Below are positions 1-8,100 of a stretch of 19,207 nt of DNA, one piece after another. The notes under the pieces were generated by a model, which was not told the DNA's origin, made no database searches, and saw only the letters and a program-made list of their open reading frames with translations. The stretch is from Desulfonema limicola (GTDB lineage: Bacteria > Desulfobacterota > Desulfobacteria > Desulfobacterales > DYRC01), in NCBI GenBank assembly GCA_020718925.1, contig DYRC01000039.1:1-19207 (forward strand). The letters run 5' to 3'. The translations under genes were made by a program, and so were the position numbers. The stretch's first letter is position 1, and the number at the start of each line of letters is the position of its first letter.

Positions 1-1986
1 TCAGCTTTCCGTCAATCGGATCGGCATAATCACTGTCGTAATTCCGTCCCATTGCAGATGCCTCTGAATCGCATACGCTGTCTCATTATGCAGAAATTTA
101 TGATAGAATTTTTCAAGGCGGAATGTAATCTGACCGGTAAATACCGTTGAGTTAGGAAATTCTCTGACAACATCCTTACACAATTGCGTTGCGCTCTCAA
201 CTACCTCTGTTCCGACCAGCATACGATAATCTGCAGCAAATCCCAGCCGTCTTGCCAGATCAACATATTTTTCAAGTCCGTTTTGAATGGACTGCTCCAA
301 AGCATCCATAGCTTCAGTGCCTTTGAATGAGCCGGAATCAACAACTGCCACTGAGACAAAAATGATATTCTTATAAATTTTCGGAAAGATTCTTAAAATA
401 GACAGCAGCGTATGAACCCCGAAGCCGCTGTATCCTGAAACAAGCTGAATCGCCGTCTGATCTCCGGTATTGAGAGGCTGAGTATTTGCCGGAGCAGGTG
501 TCGGAATATCCATCATGATTTCATCAAGCTGCCTGATGCCGGTGCGTACTTTTTCATAATGATTTCGGATAAGATAACATCCGCCGATAACAACTGAGGT
601 GATCAGAAATGTCATCCAGCCGCCTTCGGCAAATTTTTCAAAGGTTGTAATCATGAGAATGGTGATGCAGAGGAGAAAGCCTATCAGATGAACACTTAAG
701 TGCTGCTTCCATTTTCGGTCTTCTTTACGCCGCTGAATATAAAAACGCAGCATTCCCAGTTGTGATAAGGAAAAGGTAAGGAAAACATTAATCGAATACA
801 TCACCACCATTGCGGATACGGATCCGTGAGTATAAATAAGAAGCAGGACAGACGCGGCGCCCATAATCACAACGCCGTTCTGCATGGTGAGTCTTTCCGA
901 AAGCGCGGCAAAGCGTCGGGGAAACCATGAGTCAACTGCCATGTTTGCCATAACTCGCGGACCATCTACAAAACCGGTCTGTGCAGCCACAAGAAGCAGC
1001 GCGCCTTCGGAAAAAATGGTGATAAAGGCAATCCAGTGTCCCAGGGGCCAATCGGCAAAAAGACTGTCAGCCAAAACAGAATTGAGCGTTTTTCCTTCTG
1101 TCGGCTTCACATTCAGAAGCGCGTAACAGAAAAAGAGAAGTCCGGCGGTAAATGCCAGCGAAACAGCCATATACAGCATGGTTCTTTTTCCTGTCTGAAC
1201 CTTTGGCTCACGCATAATCTGAAGACCATTGGATACTGCCTCAATTCCGGTGTATGTGCCGCCGCCCAATGAATATGCACGCAGAAATATCATCAGGATT
1301 CCGATAATTCCGATGGAAGAAAGGTCTTGTTGAATGCCGACTTTGAACTCGTTAATCATGGGAATAAAACGATCTGTGTTTGTAAAAATTCCATCTGTGA
1401 GCATAAGAAGATGGGTAAGGACAAAAACAATGAAAATCGGCGTCATCACGGCAATGGATTCTTTTACGCCGCGGATGTTCAGGATGATAAGTACGATACA
1501 GAGAAAACACGCAAAAGGAACTTTATACCGGTGAAAACTCAATGGAAGATAACTGAAAAGCGCGTCAACACAGGATGCAACAGATACCGTGATGGTCAGC
1601 GTATAGTCCACCAGCAGCGCGCTGCCGGAAATAACCCCTGCTTTTTCTCCCAGCATGTGGGTTGCAACAATATATCCGCCCCCGCCATGAGGAAAATGTT
1701 CAATGATGCGGGAATATGCGTAGGAAATGATAAACACCGTCATAATCGTAGCCAAGCCGAGCAGAATCGCAAGATAGGTATGACTGCCCAAAGCCCGGAA
1801 TGCTTCTTCAGGACCGTAAGCTGACGATGAAAGCCCGTCTGATCCCAGCCCTATCCATGCCAGAACCGGTATGAGCGATAATTTATGAAAGATATTCGGG
1901 TCGTTAACCTGTTTTGGCGCACCGATGATCCCATGCCGGAATTTTGTGAATAAACTGTCATGCTGTCTGTTGTCATCAGAAACCAT
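1..1986 (-). CDS. kimA: KimA-type APC-superfamily potassium transporter
   Basis: Predicted inner-membrane K+ importer of 661 residues. Residues about 35-475 form the APC-fold membrane part (about 12 hydrophobic segments), and about 480-661 form a cytosolic domain. Recalled K+-site residues of Bacillus subtilis KimA appear here with matching spacing: D50 and Y57 in the SDGLSSSAYG motif, D127, Y128, T131 and S135 in VDYTLTITVS, and T246 in TYTGIEA. The PHGGGGYIV and LNIRGVKES motifs also match the family. The start is the ATG preceded by GGAGG with a 4-nt spacer. It is a single-gene unit with its own promoter, riboswitch and terminator upstream. K+ specificity is inferred from the family and from the riboswitch class, which in Firmicutes controls K+ transporters. 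An amino-acid permease of the same superfamily is the alternative, but less likely. Confidence 0.85.
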   Translation of the reverse strand: MVSDDNRQHDSLFTKFRHGIIGAPKQVNDPNIFHKLSLIPVLAWIGLGSDGLSSSAYGPEEAFRALGSHTYLAILLGLATIMTVFIISYAYSRIIEHFPHGGGGYIVATHMLGEKAGVISGSALLVDYTLTITVSVASCVDALFSYLPLSFHRYKVPFACFLCIVLIILNIRGVKESIAVMTPIFIVFVLTHLLMLTDGIFTNTDRFIPMINEFKVGIQQDLSSIGIIGILMIFLRAYSLGGGTYTGIEAVSNGLQIMREPKVQTGKRTMLYMAVSLAFTAGLLFFCYALLNVKPTEGKTLNSVLADSLFADWPLGHWIAFITIFSEGALLLVAAQTGFVDGPRVMANMAVDSWFPRRFAALSERLTMQNGVVIMGAASVLLLIYTHGSVSAMVVMYSINVFLTFSLSQLGMLRFYIQRRKEDRKWKQHLSVHLIGFLLCITILMITTFEKFAEGGWMTFLITSVVIGGCYLIRNHYEKVRTGIRQLDEIMMDIPTPAPANTQPLNTGDQTAIQLVSGYSGFGVHTLLSILRIFPKIYKNIIFVSVAVVDSGSFKGTEAMDALEQSIQNGLEKYVDLARRLGFAADYRMLVGTEVVESATQLCKDVVREFPNSTVFTGQITFRLEKFYHKFLHNETAYAIQRHLQWDGITTVIMPIRLTES

Positions 1987-2027
1987 AATTCCTCCGAAAA
2001 AACTGTATTTTCAATTCGTTAAGACGC

Positions 2028-2057
2028 AAAAAAGCCACCGGCACAAGACCGGCGGCT
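2028..2057 (-). terminator. Intrinsic terminator of the riboswitch expression platform
   Basis: On the minus strand an 8-bp GC-rich stem (2049-2056 with 2034-2041, one G-U pair) with a 7-nt loop is followed directly by six T (2028-2033). It lies between the aptamer core and the kimA ribosome binding site, 41 nt before the ATG. That is where an OFF-switch attenuator would be. The competing antiterminator pairing was not resolved by eye. Confidence 0.85.
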
Positions 2058-2083
2058 CTTCAAGCGCGGACTATTGCCCTTCC

Positions 2084-2203
2084 AGATGCCTACGAGGTTA
2101 GCTGACGGGCTCGGGCTTGGAAGTGCCTTATCCATGAAGGAATACGCCCCGAAAAATTGGGTCCCCCGCATCCGTTTTTCGGAAAACGGATCTCGGCTAC
2201 AAT
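2084..2203 (-). promoter_or_regulatory. c-di-AMP riboswitch aptamer (ydaO-yuaA class)
   Basis: Read on the minus strand, the leader contains the class signatures in order. First comes GCCGAG near the 5' end, then a 9-bp hairpin at 2170-2191 (ATCCGTTTT/AAAACGGAT). Next is GCGGGGGACCCA (2158-2169), then GGGGCGTATTCC, and finally the highly conserved 3' core CGTCAGCTAACCTCGTAGGC ending at 2088. This matches the ydaO-yuaA consensus as I remember it (Rfam RF00379). In the known class, c-di-AMP binding favours the downstream terminator and lowers expression of K+ or osmolyte transporters. The conserved core is seen directly. The ligand and the sign of regulation are inferred from the class. The P1 stem is short here (about 3 clear pairs). 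Confidence 0.92.
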
Positions 2204-2217
2204 ATTAATTTTCTGTA

Positions 2218-2246
2218 AGTTTAAATATCTGTGGGGTGAATGTCAA
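2218..2246 (-). promoter_or_regulatory. Sigma-70-type promoter of the riboswitch-kimA unit
   Basis: On the minus strand a perfect TTGACA (2241-2246) is followed after 17 nt by TAAACT (2218-2223, 4 of 6 consensus bases). The predicted start, near 2211, falls just upstream of the aptamer's first conserved bases. That independently supports both calls. Confidence 0.75.
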
Positions 2247-2277
2247 GAGTTATCCGTAAAGGTGATAAGTTTTTTAT

Positions 2278-3393
2278 TCAGATTTTATCTTTCGGCAATG
2301 TAAATATAAACCTGCTTCCCTTGCCGTATTTGCTTTCAATCCGAATAGTTCCGCCATTTTTTCCGATAAATTCTTTGCACAGAATCAATCCCAATCCTGT
2401 GCCTCTTTCTCCGGCTGTTCCGATTTGGGAGTATTTGGTATCAATGCGGAAGAGCTTATCAATATCTTCTGCGGGAATGCCGATGCCGGTGTCTGAAACC
2501 GTGATTTCAGCAAATTTTCCTTGCTCAGAAGATCTGAAACAGATTGAACCGCCGTCAGGAGTAAATTTTACGGCATTGCCGCACAGATTCCGAAGAACCG
2601 TACTAATCATATCCATATCCGCATAAACAGACAAGTTCGGATCAACAGTATTTATAATGCGGATGTTCTTATCCTTGATATTTTTTGTAAATACGGGGAT
2701 TACTGTTTTGATCAGCGCATCAGGATTGAATACTGTCGGTGTGTAGCTGATATTTCCGCTCTGACTTCTTGCCCATTCCAGAAGATTTTCCAGAAGCGCA
2801 AACACATTTGTTGAAGATTTATGAAGTTCGTCAATGAGTATGTCCAATGTATCTTTTTCAATGCTGTTATAACAGTCTTTCAGAAGTTGTGTTCCGCTGA
2901 TCAGCGCGTTGAACGGACTTCTTAAATCATGGGCAATAATGGAAAAAAATTTGTCTTTGGTAGCATTGAGTGCTATAAGATGCTGTTCACTCTCACGAAG
3001 CTTTTCATTGGCATATTTCAGCGCAAGATGCGTCTTTACTCTGGCAGCCAGTTCTTTATCATTAAACGGTTTGACAATATAATCCACGCCGCCGAGTTCA
3101 AAGCCTCTGACAACACTTTCTTTTTCCGTCATGGCAGTTAAAAAAATAATCGGAATATTTGCAGTCTCCGGATCTTTTTTTAATTGCTCACATACCATGA
3201 ATCCGTCTATTTCAGGCATCATAATATCCAGCAAAATCAGATCAGAAGAGATATTTTTCACCTGACTCAGCGCGGATTTTCCATCAGGCGCAAACGCAAT
3301 ATTATATCCCTCTTTATCCAAAATATTGGCAGCAAGCTGAATATTCTCAGGAACATCATCAACTATCAGAATGGTGAACTTTTTGTCGTTCAT
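2278..3393 (-). CDS. Receiver-histidine kinase (REC-HisKA-HATPase)
   Basis: Soluble signalling protein of 371 residues with no membrane segment. An N-terminal receiver domain (about 6-125) has acidic pair D12-D13, phospho-acceptor D56 in LILLDIMMPE and the lysine of VKPF. A short coiled linker leads to a HisKA domain with the H-box FSIIAHDLRSPFN, then an HATPase domain with N-box NLCGNAVKFT and G-boxes DTGIGI and GTGLGL. All catalytic residues appear intact. It could take phosphate from the upstream hybrid kinase and relay it, but it has no DNA-binding or enzymatic output. The ATG at 3393 is chosen because AAGGA lies about 8 nt upstream. An in-frame TTG at 3417 would place that AAGGA inside the gene. 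It overlaps the upstream ATPase-nuclease gene by 35 nt, so translational coupling is likely. It is the last gene of the unit. Confidence 0.88.
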   Translation of the reverse strand: MNDKKFTILIVDDVPENIQLAANILDKEGYNIAFAPDGKSALSQVKNISSDLILLDIMMPEIDGFMVCEQLKKDPETANIPIIFLTAMTEKESVVRGFELGGVDYIVKPFNDKELAARVKTHLALKYANEKLRESEQHLIALNATKDKFFSIIAHDLRSPFNALISGTQLLKDCYNSIEKDTLDILIDELHKSSTNVFALLENLLEWARSQSGNISYTPTVFNPDALIKTVIPVFTKNIKDKNIRIINTVDPNLSVYADMDMISTVLRNLCGNAVKFTPDGGSICFRSSEQGKFAEITVSDTGIGIPAEDIDKLFRIDTKYSQIGTAGERGTGLGLILCKEFIGKNGGTIRIESKYGKGSRFIFTLPKDKI

Positions 3394-5140
3394 GGCTGAT
3401 ATCCTTTTTTTCTTCAAGATTTGAATTAAATACCTTAAACCCCTGATTTCCGAAACAGTAAATCACATACTGAGAAATCTTTGCTTCGGGATATTCTGTT
3501 CTCAAGCCTTGGGCATATCCGGCTATCTGAAGAGTGTCTTCTTTCCTGATGCTGAATTTTTTCACGGTTGTTTTCATCTTTCTCAAATCGGCATTTGAAA
3601 AATATTTGAATTCTATGACCATACGGATACCGGCAAATTTTTCATGATACTTTCCTACAAATTCCAGATCGCTTCTGCCCTGCGGATATGACCTCTCGAC
3701 ATTGAAGGTGAACCAGGGTGAAAGATAACGGCTGCAAAGCTCAAAAAATGTCGTGCGGTAAAAATTCTCATTCACCTGAGCAAAAATCGCCTCCGGCAGT
3801 TGGGAAACATACAGTTTCCAGTAATCCGAAAATAACTGCGATAAATTCAGCGTATTCACAAATCCCTGCATCATCTCCGCATATTTTGTGGATACGTCAA
3901 TCCGGTGAAGTTCGTTGAAATATTCGATAAAAATCTCCCGCATGTTCAGATTGGGCAGTTTCAGATAAAAGTCATCCTGTTTGGTAAGCATTCCCAGATA
4001 GAAAAACGATACAGGAAAAAAGCTTTTATCAAAAAACATCTGCATATCGAATTTTGTTACCAGATACATCGCATCATAGCGTATGCAGCCGTGCATGGTG
4101 AGTTCGTTGATAAATTCTTCCGTATTTGCAGGATTCGCGCCTGTGATTCTTCTGATCCATGACAGATCCGTTCTGAGATTCATATCGGTCAGATACCTGG
4201 GAATCTCTCTGTGGCGGGTGAAATATTGCAGAAAATACATCAGAATCGTAGAATTATAAACCGCTTCGCCGTCAGGATTGACAAAATGATAGCCGTTGTA
4301 GTGATTTCTGATCAGAGCGTTCACATCTTCTCTTGTCGCCGGATCGAATTCATAATCCCTGTAAATCTCATCCAGCAGCCAATCCGTCTCGGACTGCGTG
4401 AATCCCAGCATATTCTCAAATTCCGGATCAAGCGTGATGAAATTTCCGATATTGAACCCTGATGCAAGATCATCAATTGTGATCGGCAGAACACCGGTAA
4501 CAAACACATTGGCAATCGCGCCGGTTTTGCGCCCTTCTTTCAGGGTTTTGAAAAAAGTTTTCAGAAAGCTGTCATCCCGTGTCAGTTCCCTATACAGATA
4601 GTCCTTATTAGCGATAATCAGTTGATTGGCAAAGTTGTCGTATTCATCAATGATGATATACAGACTGGGCAGATGATTTTCCTCAATAAAATCAGCTATC
4701 TTCTGAATGCTTGCGACTGCTTTTTCTTTAATATCAATAACAATCTTCTCCTCAAACCTTTCTTTTGATAAGCCCAGCATGGTTTTCATCTTAAGATTGC
4801 AGCTATGATTGAAACTTTTCTCTATTTCAGCGATGTCTCCTGACGGACTCACAACAGAAAAATCCAGATGCAGCACAAAAAAGGAATTTCTGAGCGGCGT
4901 GGGATTCTGCCCGATATAAGTATTTCCGAACAGCCTTTCAAAATCATTTTTCTGATTGATATTGTAATAGCATTCCAGAATCCGGCACCACAACGATTTG
5001 CCGAATCTTCGCGGACGCAGAAATACCGGATTATCAACCCTTTCCAATTTTTCGATATACGCCGTTTTATCTATAAAATAGCCGTTTTTATCATCAATCT
5101 CTTCATAGTTGGCGTTGGCATATAATACCCGTTTTTTCAT
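3359..5140 (-). CDS. AAA-ATPase-like/PD-(D/E)XK nuclease-fold protein, copy 1
   Basis: 593-residue protein of the AAA-ATPase-like plus DUF1703 family (Pfam PF09820/PF08011 from memory). The N-terminal P-loop ATPase has the family's modified Walker A (RPRRFGKS, 42-49) and Walker B (IIIDEYD, D165-E166). The C-terminal PD-(D/E)XK core has D491 in GRSDLEF and E510-F-K512 in VIEFKYF, so nuclease residues look intact. The biological role of this family is not established; defence, DNA processing or selfish behaviour are all possible. It is collinear without gaps to copy 2 through residue 571, then carries 22 extra residues that read into the next gene. The start has AGGAGG upstream and follows the hybrid kinase stop by 3 nt. 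Confidence 0.85.
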   Translation of the reverse strand: MKKRVLYANANYEEIDDKNGYFIDKTAYIEKLERVDNPVFLRPRRFGKSLWCRILECYYNINQKNDFERLFGNTYIGQNPTPLRNSFFVLHLDFSVVSPSGDIAEIEKSFNHSCNLKMKTMLGLSKERFEEKIVIDIKEKAVASIQKIADFIEENHLPSLYIIIDEYDNFANQLIIANKDYLYRELTRDDSFLKTFFKTLKEGRKTGAIANVFVTGVLPITIDDLASGFNIGNFITLDPEFENMLGFTQSETDWLLDEIYRDYEFDPATREDVNALIRNHYNGYHFVNPDGEAVYNSTILMYFLQYFTRHREIPRYLTDMNLRTDLSWIRRITGANPANTEEFINELTMHGCIRYDAMYLVTKFDMQMFFDKSFFPVSFFYLGMLTKQDDFYLKLPNLNMREIFIEYFNELHRIDVSTKYAEMMQGFVNTLNLSQLFSDYWKLYVSQLPEAIFAQVNENFYRTTFFELCSRYLSPWFTFNVERSYPQGRSDLEFVGKYHEKFAGIRMVIEFKYFSNADLRKMKTTVKKFSIRKEDTLQIAGYAQGLRTEYPEAKISQYVIYCFGNQGFKVFNSNLEEKKDISHERQKVHHSDS

Positions 5141-5143
5141 ACA

Positions 5144-8100
5144 TCAAGCCTCCTGATTATTTATTTCTGCCAGCTTTGAAACAAGTTTCGGATACGAAAG
5201 CAATAATTTCTCAATCTGTTTAATATCAAAACTGCGGCAGCATGTCATCAGATTATTTCCGAATATGCTCAATTCTTCAATATCATATTCTTCGGCAAAA
5301 GCAATCATCTTTTCTGCAAACTGCCGAATATCATTCATTACCCGTTTTTCACAAGCATCTTTCCACAACGGAGCAAATTCTGTTTCAAGCCGGGATATGA
5401 TTTCGGGTTTATGCTGAACTGTTTTCTGCGATACAGAATTTTTATCTGTAATTTCAGCAGTATTATCCGATTCATGCCGGTCAGCTTTCAGAAACTTTGC
5501 GATTTCGGCAAGCAATTCAGGTTTTCTGACAGGTTTTGACAGATAGCCGTCAAATTGCTGTTTTATCTTTTCCTGCTCCTGAGCAAGCACAGAAGTCGTT
5601 ATGGCAATCATGGGAACAGAAAGCCCTGAGTTTCTGATGGCTGTTGCAGCTTCACGCCCGTCCATAATCGGCATCCGGATGTCCATCAGAATCATATCCG
5701 GTTTTTCCTGAATGGCAAGCGATACCGCCTGCTCCCCGTTTTCAGCTTCGATAATGCGGAATGGGCTGTCTTTAAGATACGCTCTGATCAGAGTGCGGTT
5801 CAGTTCCGAATCATCTGCGATAAGAATCTTTGCAGATTTGAATTGCAGATTTTTCACATCAGGCTGTGAGATACGCGGTTTAGCGGAAAGTTCTGAAATT
5901 TTTATATCTCTGAAGATAATTTCAAACACAGAACCTTTGCCATGCTCACTTTTTACCGTAATAACGCCGTTCATCATTTCAACAAGGCGTTTGGTGATAA
6001 CAAGCCCCAAGCCGGTGCCGCCGTATTTCCGGGTACTTTGCCCGTCAGCCTGTCTGAAAGCTCCGAATATCTTATCCTGAAATTCAGGAGCAATTCCGAT
6101 GCCGGTATCCTCTACGGTAATTATCAGACCTAACCCCCCGGACCCCTGCCCTGAAAGGGAAGGGGGAGTAAAGACTCCCCTCTCCGTTTCGGGGAGGGGC
6201 AGGGGGTGGGGTTTTACACTGATTTTTATCTCTCCTTTTTCCGTGAATTTGACCGCATTGCCGATCAGATTGAAGAGAATCTGTCGCAGCCGTATCCCGT
6301 CAAGCATCAGATATTCGGGAATGTCTTCCGACATATCGGTGATAAAATCAATCGCTTTTTCAGAGGTTTTCAGGTAAAAAATACCTCGTATTTCTTCAAT
6401 CAGATGAAGGATTTTTACAGGTTCATAGTTCAAATCCATTCTTCCGGCTTCGATTTTGGACAAATCAAGAATGTCATTGATAATCGTCAGCAGATTGTTT
6501 CCGGCGGACTGAATGGCTTTCAGATGATTTTTTGCACCTTCATCTTTGATGGTTGACGAAAGCAGATCGACAAACCCGATGACTGCGTTCATGGGCGTTC
6601 TGATTTCATGGCTCATATTGGCTAAAAATTCGGATTTGGCGCGGTTGGCGGACTCGGCGGCTTCTTTTGCTTTATGAAGTTCTTCCTCTGCCCGCTTGCG
6701 TTCCGCTATATTCCATACCGAATCCATCAGCAGCGTCAACTGACGGGCATCAGAATCATCATAATCCGAATTTTTGTTTGCAACTCCGGTAACAGCTACA
6801 ATGTTGCCATCAATAATCACCGGAACAGTAAGAAATCTGAATAATTCTACATGTCCTTGGGGATAGCCTTTTTTCAGAGGATTCGGCGATTGAAAATCAT
6901 TGATAATTATCGGACGCCCCTGTCTTACCGCCTCACCCCATATCCCGGTTTTATCAAGATGATAAAGCGTCTCACGCTTTGTAACAGCGCATTCTTTCAT
7001 CACATCTTCAGACCATGTATTCAGCGTGAACTGTCTGCTGCTCTCATTGTAATAATAGATGTATCCGATCCTGCTGCCTGTCAGTTTTATAGCTTCCGAA
7101 AGCGCGTAATCCAGCAAATTTTTTGTTTTATCGGTCTTGTATTGTGAAATCCTGAGAAGGCTTTCAAGCCGGGCTTCATTCATTCTGACACTATCTTCTG
7201 CCTTTTTACGCTTGGTAATATCCAAAATTACGCCCTGATAATGGGTAGCTGCTCCAGTTTCATCACGGCGAATCCATGTCCGATCATGTATATAGCTGAT
7301 ATTCCCGTTTTTAGCGATAATCCGATATTCCTGAGTGAACTCATCATACCCTTCCTCAGTATGCTGCATGACATCCGAAAATACCCGATGAAAATCATCA
7401 TGGTGAATAACAGACGCATAAGAAATTTTTCCGCTTGTAAACTCATCCGACAAATATCCGAATCTGCGGATATTATCAGATACAAATTCAACAGACCAGT
7501 TTTCATCTGCTTTCCATAAAAATGCAATGGCATGACTTTTATTAATAATAAATTCAAGTTCTTTAAGTTTTTCCAAAGACTGTCTGAGCAGTTCATCCGA
7601 CTTCTTGCGCTCGGTGATATTACGAAATACGGCAATCATCTCCGGTTCGCCTTTGTCGTTGTAAATCCGCCGTCCTGCCATTTCGACCCAAAAATGATTG
7701 CCTTTTTTGTGCATCGCACGAAATTCCATTTGAAAATCAACGCCTGTTTCGATGACATTCTTCAGGGCGTGGCGCACCTTATCCCGATCATCCGGGTAAA
7801 CACGCGGAATACCGGATGTGTTTCTGATTTCTTCCTGAGTGTAACCGTTAAATCGCAGAGATGCTTCAGTCCCGAATAACATAACTCCGTTGCGGTCGAA
7901 CTGGGAAATATAGTCACTTGAATTATTGATCAGAAAGTCATACTTTTCCAAACTTTTCCTCAGCGCATCTTCCGTCAGCTTGCGGTCATCAATCTCCAGT
8001 TCCAATTGTTGATTGGTAGAAGTAAGCCTGCGGGCAATGATAATACCAAGCCATATAGCGATAAGCGTTGCTGTGATGCACAGCATAATCATGGTTTTTG

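Noticed and set aside
2243..2276. Small hairpin TTATC/GATAA followed by six T on the plus strand
   Set aside because: Only 5 AT-rich pairs, and there is no plus-strand gene to terminate. The T-run is on the wrong side for the minus-strand genes.
2240..2626. Plus-strand ORF of 128 codons antisense to the receiver-kinase gene
   Set aside because: It lies antisense to a gene with clear kinase motifs, starts inside the kimA promoter region, has no Shine-Dalgarno and no recognisable family. It is a shadow frame.
7228..7635. Second ORF on the minus strand inside the hybrid kinase gene
   Set aside because: It is an alternative frame of the PAS region, and the main frame carries continuous PAS-GAF-kinase homology through it.
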